DNA of 26,991 nucleotides from an uncultured Christensenella sp. (GTDB lineage: Bacteria; Bacillota; Clostridia; Christensenellales; UBA3700). This document shows, piece by piece, positions 9,590 to 16,935 of this stretch (positions are counted from its first letter, which is position 1; each line of letters starts with the position of its first letter). The stretch is taken from assembly GCA_910577795.1 (NCBI GenBank), contig CAJTNW010000022.1:1-26991 (forward strand). Direction: 5' to 3'. A model generated the notes under the pieces. That model was given only the letters and a program-made list of their open reading frames with translations. It was not told the origin of the DNA and did no database searches. Both the position numbers and the translations under genes were made by a program.

Positions 9590-9623
9590 AAAAGAAGGTC
9601 AAATAAATATCTGACCTTCTTTT
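9590..9623 (-). terminator. Rho-independent terminator after the GH18 lipoprotein gene
   Basis: Perfect 12-bp stem (9590-9601 with 9612-9623), 10-nt loop. On the minus strand it ends in TTTT followed shortly by a second T run; on the plus strand it is also followed by T-rich sequence. It lies between the GH18 gene and the recJ promoter and closes the GH18 transcript. Confidence 0.85.
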
Positions 9624-9649
9624 TATTTTTTTGAGGTTAAATTTAATTA

Positions 9650-11068
9650 TTATTTTGAAATAACAATTCCCCTTTCTATTGCCTCGCTAACAGCATTGTG
9701 CAATGAATATTCCCAAAAAGCAGATACGTCATAAGACATACTGAAAATTGATACACCGCCCAAACCACTTGCTATAGCATAAGTAACTTTATCACGAACC
9801 ATTGCATATCCATTAAAGTAAATTTCACTATATTTTTCTGTACCATTATCATCATAATATTTATAGTTATATAGTCTATTTACCCATTTATCTATATCTT
9901 TATTATCCTTAAAATAATCCTTTATATCAAAGATAAGGCTTGACTCATTAGTTGTTCTTCCATAAAAAGATAGTCCAAGCATAATTTTGTCAGCAGTAAA
10001 TTTAGATTTACTCATAAATGTTTGAATAGAATGTTTGCATGTTTCATAATTTGATGAATGTTCGCCTCTCTCGTCAAACATATCATAAGTCATTAAATTA
10101 ACATATTCCACAGCATTTCTTGCTTTTTTAGATAATTTACACTCATTTGGCTTTAAAGTAACAGTAACATACTTACCTATTGCGTCCATTTCCTTATCTA
10201 ATTCAACAATAAGTTTTGATAGCCAGTTCCATTGAGTACCATTTTCAGGATAATCCCAGTCAATATCAATACCATCAATATTATTTTCTTTTGCAAAAGC
10301 AACTAGATTAGGCACTATAGTTTTAATATTCTTTTTAATCCATTTATAAACATCTTTATTAGGTTTTTTAGAATCTTCTGCAACTACTTTTGATTTAATA
10401 TCAACACTTGCCACTATTTTTAAATCAGGATTTTGTACAGAATCTTTTGCTTTAAATTCGTTTATAACTTGCACATCACTAATAAAATCATCTTTACCTT
10501 CATTATAAACTATATTGCCTTCGCTATCCATACTTATATCACCAAGCAAAATAATATCATCAATTACTTTAAAATAATCATAAAATTCACGATTATTTCT
10601 ATTATTTTGTAATTTTTTATCTGTTGTCATAACATATTCAACAACTCTTAAAGGCGCTTCTCTACGGCTTTCATTACTATCGTACACTTCAATATTATTA
10701 ATTTTAACTTTACCTTGCTTACTAAAAATTTCAATACGCAACTCATCTGTTTCAATAGCATCCAAAGCACATACTCTGTATTTGTCAATTCTATTTTGTC
10801 TATAAATCAAAGTATATGTACCATCACTCTCTTTACCATAAACACCAAATGACAAAACACTATCAGTGCTTTCTTCCAAAATCATAGTGTCAACACGATG
10901 TTTTTCCCTTAAAGTGATAGTATAAATATCATCCTTTCCTTTAAATTCTGAAACAAGATTATCTGTGTATAAAGTTGCATCACCTTTTTTACTATCACAG
11001 CCAACAAGCAAAAGTCCACAACTTACTAAAATTACTACACATAATAAAATAGATAATAATTTTTTCAT
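9650..11068 (-). CDS. Secreted lipoprotein with GH18-like domain, catalytic Glu replaced by Asp
   Basis: Predicted surface lipoprotein: MKKLL start, hydrophobic stretch, and lipobox LVGC with the lipidated Cys at 24. Residues about 30-130 look like a beta-sandwich (discoidin/F5-8 type C-like) domain. Residues about 140-472 are a glycoside hydrolase 18 barrel: the signature DGIDIDWD at 265-272, MTYD at 326-329, GLSFYGR at 365-371 and a C-terminal GGVSIFSMSYD. In active GH18 enzymes the signature is DxxDxDxE and the last Glu is the acid; here it is Asp272, read from a GAT codon. The protein may have altered activity or bind chitin/peptidoglycan-type N-acetylglucosamine polymers without cleaving them; spore or cell-wall roles are only possibilities. 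Start has TTGGAG upstream. It is monocistronic as far as visible. Confidence 0.85.
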   Translation of the reverse strand: MKKLLSILLCVVILVSCGLLLVGCDSKKGDATLYTDNLVSEFKGKDDIYTITLREKHRVDTMILEESTDSVLSFGVYGKESDGTYTLIYRQNRIDKYRVCALDAIETDELRIEIFSKQGKVKINNIEVYDSNESRREAPLRVVEYVMTTDKKLQNNRNNREFYDYFKVIDDIILLGDISMDSEGNIVYNEGKDDFISDVQVINEFKAKDSVQNPDLKIVASVDIKSKVVAEDSKKPNKDVYKWIKKNIKTIVPNLVAFAKENNIDGIDIDWDYPENGTQWNWLSKLIVELDKEMDAIGKYVTVTLKPNECKLSKKARNAVEYVNLMTYDMFDERGEHSSNYETCKHSIQTFMSKSKFTADKIMLGLSFYGRTTNESSLIFDIKDYFKDNKDIDKWVNRLYNYKYYDDNGTEKYSEIYFNGYAMVRDKVTYAIASGLGGVSIFSMSYDVSAFWEYSLHNAVSEAIERGIVISK

Positions 11069-11095
11069 AAAAACTCCAAATAATTTATTTATTTA

Positions 11096-11139
11096 AATAT
11101 ATTTTTATATTTATCAATTAATACATATAAAAATATATT
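11096..11139. repeat. AT-only inverted repeat upstream of the GH18 gene
   Basis: Perfect 15-bp arms at 11096-11110 and 11125-11139 with a 14-nt loop. A second dyad (11114-11121 with 11137-11144) interleaves with it, so the two folds exclude each other. It lies 28-70 bases upstream of the GH18 start, where a promoter or operator would be. Such AT dyads are frequent by chance in this genome. Confidence 0.5.
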
Positions 11140-11164
11140 AATTGAAAATTAACTAATAAATTAT

Positions 11165-11244
11165 CATACTGCTTGCCTAGGCAAGCAGTATGGCAATTGC
11201 CATACGCTTTTTGCAAATTTTTTAAAATTTATATGCCAAAAAGC
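11165..11244. repeat. Three consecutive inverted repeats between fumarase and GH18 genes
   Basis: Stem 1 is a perfect 28-bp palindrome (11165-11192, centre CCTAGG). Stem 2 is a perfect 18-bp palindrome (11188-11205) that shares five bases with stem 1. Stem 3 pairs 11206-11214 with 11235-11244 with one bulged base. Together they fill 80 bp right after the fumarase beta stop at 11283. No clear T run follows on either strand, so this is not a standard intrinsic terminator, though it may still end the long operon or protect its 3' end. Confidence 0.75.
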
Positions 11245-11282
11245 AACTAATAAAATTTTATGCTAAAACTTTTAAATATGTA

Positions 11283-11831
11283 TTATTTTTTATATTTTTC
11301 TGTTGCAGTTTCATATAAATTATTACCTTTACTATCTGCAACTACTATAACTGGCAAGTTTTCAACTTGCAATTTACGAATAGCCTCTGTACCTAAATCA
11401 TCATAAGCCACAACTTCGGCACTTTTAATACATTTTGATAAAAGCGCACCTGCTCCGCCAACTGCAGCAAAATACACACCGCCATTGCGAACTACAGCAT
11501 CAAGCACTTCTTTTGTTCTTTTACCTTTACCTATCATGCCAATCAAACCCATATCAAGTAGTCTTGGAGCATATTTGTCCATACGACTTGCAGTTGTTGG
11601 TCCAGCAGAGCCAATAACTTTACCTGGTCTTGCAGGAGTAGGACCTAAATAATAAACAATATTATTTTTCCAGTCAACTGGTAGACTTTCACCTTTATCA
11701 AGGCTTTCATTCATTCTTGCATGAGCAGCATCTCTTGCAGTATAAATTGTACCACTTAAATATACATAATCTCCAGCAGTAAGTTTGCTAGTAACCTCAC
11801 GAGTTAGAGGAGTGTTTAATCTAATATCCAT
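11283..11831 (-). CDS. fumB-like: Class I fumarate hydratase, beta subunit
   Basis: C-terminal half of a two-subunit, iron-sulfur class I fumarase (fumarate + water to malate, reversible). 182 residues with GPTPARPGKVIGSAGPTTASRMD (split signature GPTTASRMD about 72-80) and GKG near 95. I place the start at the ATG at 11831, which has AAGGAGGG at ideal spacing; an in-frame ATG at 11852 would add seven residues but has no comparable site. With this start it follows the alpha subunit after 10 bases. Tartrate dehydratase TtdB is the same fold, but the malate dehydrogenase and fumarate reductase neighbours favour fumarase. Last gene of the hdr-flx-frd-fum operon. Confidence 0.9.
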   Translation of the reverse strand: MDIRLNTPLTREVTSKLTAGDYVYLSGTIYTARDAAHARMNESLDKGESLPVDWKNNIVYYLGPTPARPGKVIGSAGPTTASRMDKYAPRLLDMGLIGMIGKGKRTKEVLDAVVRNGGVYFAAVGGAGALLSKCIKSAEVVAYDDLGTEAIRKLQVENLPVIVVADSKGNNLYETATEKYKK

Positions 11832-11841
11832 ATAGCCCTCC

Positions 11842-12684
11842 TTATAATTCACAAGAAATGTGCCTATTTACATGGCAACAAATATTAATACCAACAGGAA
11901 GTCCTGCAATGTGAGTAGGATATGTTTCTACATTTACAGCAAGAGCAGTAATTCTACCACCTAAGCCTGCAGGTCCAATACCTAAGTTATTAATTGTTTC
12001 CAATAACTCAATTTCCAACTCTTTTACATAAGGAATTTCATTATGAGTAAGCGCGTTTCTAGTCAAGGCTTTTTTAGCAAGTATAGCACATTTTTCAAAA
12101 GTACCACCAATACCAACACCTACCACAATTGGAGGACAAGCATTAGGACCCGCTTCTTTAACAGCGGTCAAAACTGCTTCTTTAACCCCCTCAATACCTT
12201 GAGCAGGTTTTAGCATATATACTTTGCTCATATTTTCACTACCAAAGCCTTTTGGTGATAATGTCAATTTAACTTTATCTCCACTTACAACAGAATAATG
12301 AATAACTGCAGGAGTATTGTCTTTTGTGTTAACTCTTAAAATAGGGTCGTTTACTACAGACTTTCTTAAAAATCCATCAACATAACCTTGTCTTACACCT
12401 TCGTTAATAGCATCTTCAATACTTCCACCAACAAGATGAACATCTTGACCAATTTCTGCAAAAACAACAGCCATACCAGTATCTTGACAAATAGGAATCA
12501 TTTCCTCACTTGCAATTTGCATATTTTCCTTTAGTTGTTCTAAAATTTGTTTGCCTAAAGGTGATTCCTCTTTTTTGTCTGAATTATTAAGCAATTCACA
12601 CATATCTGGTGATAATTTATGGTTTATACTTATTGCCATTTCACGAATAGCCTTAGTAATTTCTTTAACGTCTAACTCTCTCAT
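11842..12684 (-). CDS. fumA-like: Class I fumarate hydratase, alpha subunit
   Basis: Iron-sulfur subunit of a heteromeric class I fumarase, 280 residues. The likely [4Fe-4S] ligands are present: C66 in ICQDTGMAVVF, C183 in NACPPIVVGVGIGGT and a Cys pair at 269-270 in CCHVNRH. The enzyme is oxygen-labile in the known family. The ATG at 12684 lies 11 bases after the frdA-like stop, with AGAGG upstream, and the beta subunit follows directly. In context it most likely dehydrates malate to fumarate for the adjacent fumarate reductase. The tartrate dehydratase alternative is less likely for the same reason. Confidence 0.92.
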   Translation of the reverse strand: MRELDVKEITKAIREMAISINHKLSPDMCELLNNSDKKEESPLGKQILEQLKENMQIASEEMIPICQDTGMAVVFAEIGQDVHLVGGSIEDAINEGVRQGYVDGFLRKSVVNDPILRVNTKDNTPAVIHYSVVSGDKVKLTLSPKGFGSENMSKVYMLKPAQGIEGVKEAVLTAVKEAGPNACPPIVVGVGIGGTFEKCAILAKKALTRNALTHNEIPYVKELEIELLETINNLGIGPAGLGGRITALAVNVETYPTHIAGLPVGINICCHVNRHISCEL

Positions 12685-12695
12685 AAATACCTCTA

Positions 12696-14300
12696 TTAAA
12701 GTGTTTTGATATTGTTGTAGTTTGGTAATAACTTTGGAGACAGTTCTTTATAAACTACACCAGCATCTTTGATTTCTTTATCAAATACTTTTACGTGATT
12801 AAAGTTCAATTTGCCTGGCATTGAAATTTCTTTTGCACGAGCCGCAGCATATTGACCAGCATTTCTACCAAATACAATAACGTCAAGCAAACTATTACCC
12901 ATAAGTCTATTTCTACCATGTACACCACCAGCAGCCTCACCTGCAACATACAAGTTGTTTACAGTAGTAGTCATACTATCGCTATTAACATCTACACCAC
13001 CATTTTGATAGTGAAGTGTTGGGTAAATAAGAATTGGCTCTTTTCTCATATCAATACCCATTTTTTGATACATTCTAAGCATACCTGGAAGTTTCTTTTC
13101 CAAATATCCATCACCATGAATCATATCTATCATTGGGCTATCAAGCCAAATTGCATCACCAAGCGGAGTTTTAACACCATTGCCACGTCTGCACTCACGA
13201 ATAATAGAAGATGCTGTAACGTCACGGCACTCAAGTGGGTTCATAAACGCATCACCATTTACGTTAACAAGCATTGCACCAATACTTCTTACTTTTTCTG
13301 TAACCAATGCACCACGCATTTGTGCTGGATATGCAACACCTGTTGGGTGATATTGAATAGAATCTGCATCACGCAAAACAGCACCTGCTCTGTAAGCCAA
13401 TACCAAACCATCTGCTGTTGCACCATAGTGGTTTGATGTTGGGAAGTCTTGATAATGTAATCTACCAGCACCACCTGTACAAATAACAACAGTTTTTGCT
13501 TTTGCAATGCTAACTTCACCAGTTTCCATATTCAACAATATTGCACCTGCTGCATTACCATTGTCATCTTTCAAAATTTCAATAGCAGAAGTAAATTCTA
13601 CAACTTCAATATTGTTATTCCATACCTCATCACGAAGCACACGCATAATTTCAGCACCTGAATAGTCAGCACAAGCATGCATTCTGTTTCTTGAAGTACC
13701 ACCACCTGGTGTAGTTGCCATAACACCATTTTCGTCTTTATCAAACATAACACCCATATCGTTTAGCCATTTAATAGCCTCTGGTGCTTTATAAACTAAT
13801 TTTTTCAATAACTCTGGTTTGTTTGTAAAGTGTCCGCCCCCAAAAGCATCAAGATAGTGAGTAGCAGGACTATCATTTTCCTTATCTGCGGCTTGAATAC
13901 CACCTTCAGCCATCATAGTGTTAGCATCACCAATTCTTAATTTAGTAACCATAACAACTTTGCAACCAGCATTATAAGCCTCTAGCGCAGCACTTGCACC
14001 AGAACCACCACCACCAATAATAAGCACATCAGATTCGTATTTAATCTTTTTTAAATCTATCTTTTTGCCCAATACACGGCTTTTGCCTTGCAATAAATCT
14101 GCTAAAGCACAAGGTACTTTTTGACCTTTGTTTGCACCCACACTAAGAGTAGTGAACGCACTCTCAATATAGTCTGGATGATTTTCAGCAAGAAGAATAT
14201 CTTTTTCTTCTGCAGTCATACGTCTTGGTACAACACCAATTCTTTTTTCACGAGAAAGTTCAACTTTCTTCATTGATTCTAACATTTCATCAGTATACAT
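12696..14300 (-). CDS. frdA-like: Soluble fumarate reductase/TfrA-like flavoprotein
   Basis: Flavoprotein of the succinate dehydrogenase/fumarate reductase family, 534 residues. FAD-binding LIIGGGGSGASAA is at 93-105. The fumarate-site residues are present: H318 in YHPTG, R338, R359 in ECRDV (position of the E. coli FrdA proton-shuttle Arg287), H430 in LHYQNGGV and R465 in GRNRLMGNS. The covalent-FAD His (in RSHT of membrane enzymes) is replaced: DANT, with N127, so FAD should be non-covalent as in soluble or archaeal thiol:fumarate reductases. Two oddities: about 88 residues precede the Rossmann motif, and only about 50 follow the active-site Arg, so the usual C-terminal helical domain is nearly absent. 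Start has AAGGAG; it follows frdB-like after 12 bases. Confidence 0.88.
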   Translation of the reverse strand: MYTDEMLESMKKVELSREKRIGVVPRRMTAEEKDILLAENHPDYIESAFTTLSVGANKGQKVPCALADLLQGKSRVLGKKIDLKKIKYESDVLIIGGGGSGASAALEAYNAGCKVVMVTKLRIGDANTMMAEGGIQAADKENDSPATHYLDAFGGGHFTNKPELLKKLVYKAPEAIKWLNDMGVMFDKDENGVMATTPGGGTSRNRMHACADYSGAEIMRVLRDEVWNNNIEVVEFTSAIEILKDDNGNAAGAILLNMETGEVSIAKAKTVVICTGGAGRLHYQDFPTSNHYGATADGLVLAYRAGAVLRDADSIQYHPTGVAYPAQMRGALVTEKVRSIGAMLVNVNGDAFMNPLECRDVTASSIIRECRRGNGVKTPLGDAIWLDSPMIDMIHGDGYLEKKLPGMLRMYQKMGIDMRKEPILIYPTLHYQNGGVDVNSDSMTTTVNNLYVAGEAAGGVHGRNRLMGNSLLDVIVFGRNAGQYAAARAKEISMPGKLNFNHVKVFDKEIKDAGVVYKELSPKLLPNYNNIKTL

Positions 14301-14312
14301 ACGCCACTCTCC

Positions 14313-14990
14313 TTATTTTTGTTCCATATCACGATTATTATAAAGTTCTTCAATTTCTTCTAAAGGCTTGTTTGCTACTTTTTCAAGCATATCAAGATAC
14401 TCGCCATTCAAAATATCATTAACTCTCTTTTCAAGATGCTCACTCTTTGGCATAATGTACTTACCATTAAGACGTCTTGCAAGCAATGATACTAATCTAT
14501 GAGATATACCTGCAGGGCATCTGTTAGAACACATACCACAAGATACGCAGTCAAAAGATTCCTCAGCACATTTTGCAAACTCTGCTCTTTGTGCATAAGC
14601 AATATATTGCATAACATTTAAGTTTTGTGGACATGCTTTAGTACAAGCATTACAACCAATACAACTATAAATTTCTGGATACAACTGCATCATAATTTGC
14701 TCAGTTGGTTTAATCTCATTCATATTGTATTGTGCCTTTTGAGTTGGGAAATAAGGGATACTAGCAATATACATATTGTTTTCTACCTTTGTTTGGCAAG
14801 CCAAAGCAAACTTCAATTCACTCTCTCCCGCAATTCTGTAAATAGTAGCACAAGCACCACAAAAACCTGCTCTGCAACCACAACCACGAATATGTTTGTA
14901 CCCTGCATATTCCATAGCATTCATAATAGTAAGTTCTGCTGGTACACTATACAACTTACCCATTATGTAAATATTTACCATTTCTTTCAT
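14313..14990 (-). CDS. frdB-like: Iron-sulfur subunit of soluble fumarate reductase (FrdB/TfrB N-domain-like)
   Basis: 225-residue electron-transfer partner of the flavoprotein encoded directly downstream. The N-terminal plant-type ferredoxin fold carries a [2Fe-2S] motif (C39, C44, C47, C65, with an extra C37). Two further motifs are CIGCNACTKACP (C110, 113, 116, 120) and CVSCGMCSNRCP (C148, 151, 154, 158). In E. coli FrdB the second Cys of the last motif is missing, giving a [3Fe-4S] cluster; here it is present, so two [4Fe-4S] clusters are predicted. The chain ends in a charged helical tail with no membrane segment and no CCG domain, unlike methanogen TfrB. No anchor gene is nearby. ATG at 14990 has AGAGG upstream. 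Confidence 0.87.
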   Translation of the reverse strand: MKEMVNIYIMGKLYSVPAELTIMNAMEYAGYKHIRGCGCRAGFCGACATIYRIAGESELKFALACQTKVENNMYIASIPYFPTQKAQYNMNEIKPTEQIMMQLYPEIYSCIGCNACTKACPQNLNVMQYIAYAQRAEFAKCAEESFDCVSCGMCSNRCPAGISHRLVSLLARRLNGKYIMPKSEHLEKRVNDILNGEYLDMLEKVANKPLEEIEELYNNRDMEQK

Positions 14991-15015
14991 AATATTTAAC
15001 CTCTTTCTTAAGTTA

Positions 15016-15033
15016 TTGTAGCCTTTGCTACAA
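15016..15033 (-). other. Intercistronic hairpin between flxA-like and frdB-like genes
   Basis: Perfect 7-bp stem (15016-15022 with 15027-15033) with a 4-nt loop in the only sizeable gap (89 bp) inside the operon. On the minus strand it is not followed by a T run, so it looks more like a processing or stability element than a terminator. A weak promoter cannot be excluded. Confidence 0.45.
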
Positions 15034-15079
15034 ATTTATTTATATTTTTATTTTTACAGCAATTTAAATATAATTTATC

Positions 15080-15916
15080 TTAATATTCATTTGGAAGTTC
15101 GTCAATCTCATCGCATCTAAATACAGGACCATCTTTACAAACAAATTTAGAACCAATATTGCATCTACCACATTTACCAATACCGCACTTCATTTTTAAT
15201 TCAAGTGTTGTGTAAACTTGAGTTTTGTCAAATCCCATTTCAATTAATCCTTGAAGTACAAACTTAATCATAATAGGAGGACCGCAAATAACAGCAGTAC
15301 GATTATTATCAAACCCTAACTCTTTAAGATAAGAAGGAACAAAACCTACATTACCACCCCAGCCTTCTTCAGGTCTGTCAATTGTAACATAAACGTTAAA
15401 GTCTTTATCATTTGCCCATTCCTTAGTCATTTCTTCATAGTCTACTAAGTCACCTGAACTTCTTGCACCATAAAGCACATCTACATGACCATAATTATCT
15501 CTGTTTGCTCTTACATAATTTATTACTGAACGTAATGGAGCAATACCAATACCACCAGCAATAAACAACAAATTCTTTTTAGCAAAAGCATCGTCTACTG
15601 GGAAAGGCTTTCCATAAGGTCCTCTAACAGTAATTTCATCACCTACTTCCAATTGGTGAATAGCCTCTGTCAAAATACCGCATCTTTTAATAGAAAACTC
15701 TTTAAATTCAGTATTAGTTGGAGATGAAGTAATTGAAAACATAGCCTCACCAACTCCTGGGATAGATACCATAGCACACTGACCAGGTCTGTGGTCAAAC
15801 ATAATTCCGCCATCTATGCCAACAACACCAAAAGTTTTTACATCATTTGTATCTGTGCGAACACTTATAACTTTTGCTACATGAGGTACTAATTCGTCTT
15901 TAATAATTTCGCTCAT
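15080..15916 (-). CDS. flxA: FlxA-like NADH/FAD oxidoreductase subunit
   Basis: Predicted NADH-oxidising subunit of a FlxABCD-HdrABC complex, 278 residues, cytosolic. Ferredoxin-NADP reductase fold: FAD-binding region with RPGQ at 43-46 and MFSITSSP at 59-66, nucleotide-binding AGGIGIAPLRS at 120-130, CGPPIM at 211-216. A C-terminal cysteine cluster CGIGKCGRC plus C260 (C244, C249, C252, C260) binds [2Fe-2S], as in dihydroorotate dehydrogenase PyrK and hydrogenase gamma subunits. Its ATG overlaps the flxB stop by one base (TAATG), so translation is coupled. Alone it could be read as anaerobic sulfite reductase subunit B or hydrogenase gamma subunit, but the complete flx-hdr set decides the call. 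Confidence 0.88.
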   Translation of the reverse strand: MSEIIKDELVPHVAKVISVRTDTNDVKTFGVVGIDGGIMFDHRPGQCAMVSIPGVGEAMFSITSSPTNTEFKEFSIKRCGILTEAIHQLEVGDEITVRGPYGKPFPVDDAFAKKNLLFIAGGIGIAPLRSVINYVRANRDNYGHVDVLYGARSSGDLVDYEEMTKEWANDKDFNVYVTIDRPEEGWGGNVGFVPSYLKELGFDNNRTAVICGPPIMIKFVLQGLIEMGFDKTQVYTTLELKMKCGIGKCGRCNIGSKFVCKDGPVFRCDEIDELPNEY

Positions 15917-16935
15917 TATTTATTACCTCCCAAAGTTTTCATAACTTTAACAATATTCATTGAAACAGGGCATTTAGCAACGCATCTGCCACAGCCTACA
16001 CAAGAGTATTCGCCATTATGGTTTGCTGGATGATATACCAGTTTGTGCATAAATCTTTGACGGAACCTTTGCATGTGGCTTGGTCTATTAGTACCATGTG
16101 CCATCATTGTAAAGTCTTTTCTCATACAAGAATCCCAACAACGGAATCTTTTTATACCACTATTTGTCTTATAATCTCTTACATCATAGCATTGACAAGT
16201 TGGACAAACATAAGTACAAGTACCACAACCAATACAACTCTCTGATAAGCCTTGCCATTCTGGTCTATTAAACAAAGCATCCAATTTATCTCCGCCAAAC
16301 TCATTTAATGGGAGATTATTTAGTGGCAATTTGCTTACTATCTCTTTTGTTTTTGCCTTACTATCATTTACTGCTTTTTCATCGCATTCAGCAAATAATG
16401 TGCCAAACATATTTATAAACTCTACACCTTTATCTGTTACAGGATTAAAGTAAATATAATCACCTACTATGTAACTTTCAACATCTCCCTTAGGCTGTGC
16501 AGGGTCAATACCAAAATTAGTACAAAAACAACTTTCCTCAGGTTTTGTACAAGATAAAGATATAACTATACCATGTTTACGTCTTGCCTCATAAAAAGTA
16601 TCCAAAAATCCTTCTAAAAATACTGTATCTAATATATGAAAAGCACGTACATCACAAGCCCTAACACCAAAGATAACAAAATTTTCACTAACTAAGTCGC
16701 CTTGCTCTACAATAATGTGTTTGCCATCTTTTTTAAAGTTAGATAAATCTTCACATTGAGGGAAGAAAGCATCTTTTGCACTCTTTATTGTCATCTTGTT
16801 AAGATTAACATTAACACCTTCGCTCCATTCACCAAAGTTAACTGCACCGCTTATTTCTATAGGCAAATACAATTTCATTTTTTCATTAATAGCATTGTAT
16901 AAACTATTAAGGTTAGATAACGCTAATTTTTTCAT
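15916..16935 (-). CDS. flxB: FlxB-like 4Fe-4S protein (AsrA/hydrogenase beta-like)
   Basis: 339-residue iron-sulfur protein, predicted electron relay between FlxA and the rest of the complex. An N-terminal domain of about 225 residues (with VRACDVRAF at 91-99 and CFCTNFG at 136-142) resembles anaerobic sulfite reductase subunit A and hydrogenase beta subunits. Two ferredoxin motifs follow: CIGCGTCTYVCP (C234, 237, 240, 244) and CVGCGRCVAKCP (C312, 315, 318, 322), with further Cys at 247, 249, 266 and 270. Start and stop both overlap neighbours by one base. No sulfite reductase catalytic subunit is present, which argues against AsrA. Confidence 0.82.
   Translation of the reverse strand: MKKLALSNLNSLYNAINEKMKLYLPIEISGAVNFGEWSEGVNVNLNKMTIKSAKDAFFPQCEDLSNFKKDGKHIIVEQGDLVSENFVIFGVRACDVRAFHILDTVFLEGFLDTFYEARRKHGIVISLSCTKPEESCFCTNFGIDPAQPKGDVESYIVGDYIYFNPVTDKGVEFINMFGTLFAECDEKAVNDSKAKTKEIVSKLPLNNLPLNEFGGDKLDALFNRPEWQGLSESCIGCGTCTYVCPTCQCYDVRDYKTNSGIKRFRCWDSCMRKDFTMMAHGTNRPSHMQRFRQRFMHKLVYHPANHNGEYSCVGCGRCVAKCPVSMNIVKVMKTLGGNK

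Noticed and set aside
11069..11164. Promoter of the GH18 gene
   Set aside because: Several poor -35/-10 pairs fit equally well in this almost pure A-T stretch, so no single one can be supported.
11832..11852. Earlier ATG for the fumarase beta subunit
   Set aside because: The ATG at 11831 has AAGGAGGG at ideal spacing and begins the family-typical sequence; the upstream ATG does not.
11283..12684. Tartrate dehydratase TtdAB instead of fumarase
   Set aside because: Same fold and motifs, but the malate dehydrogenase and fumarate reductase neighbours make fumarase the simpler reading.
12852..13436. 194-codon plus-strand open frame opposite the frdA-like gene
   Set aside because: Antisense shadow of a strongly conserved flavoprotein; Ile/Thr/Ser/His-rich translation with no domain and no ribosome binding site.
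15080..16935. Reading flxA/flxB-like genes as anaerobic sulfite reductase AsrAB
   Set aside because: No AsrC-type siroheme subunit is present, while flxC, flxD and hdrABC are all directly adjacent.
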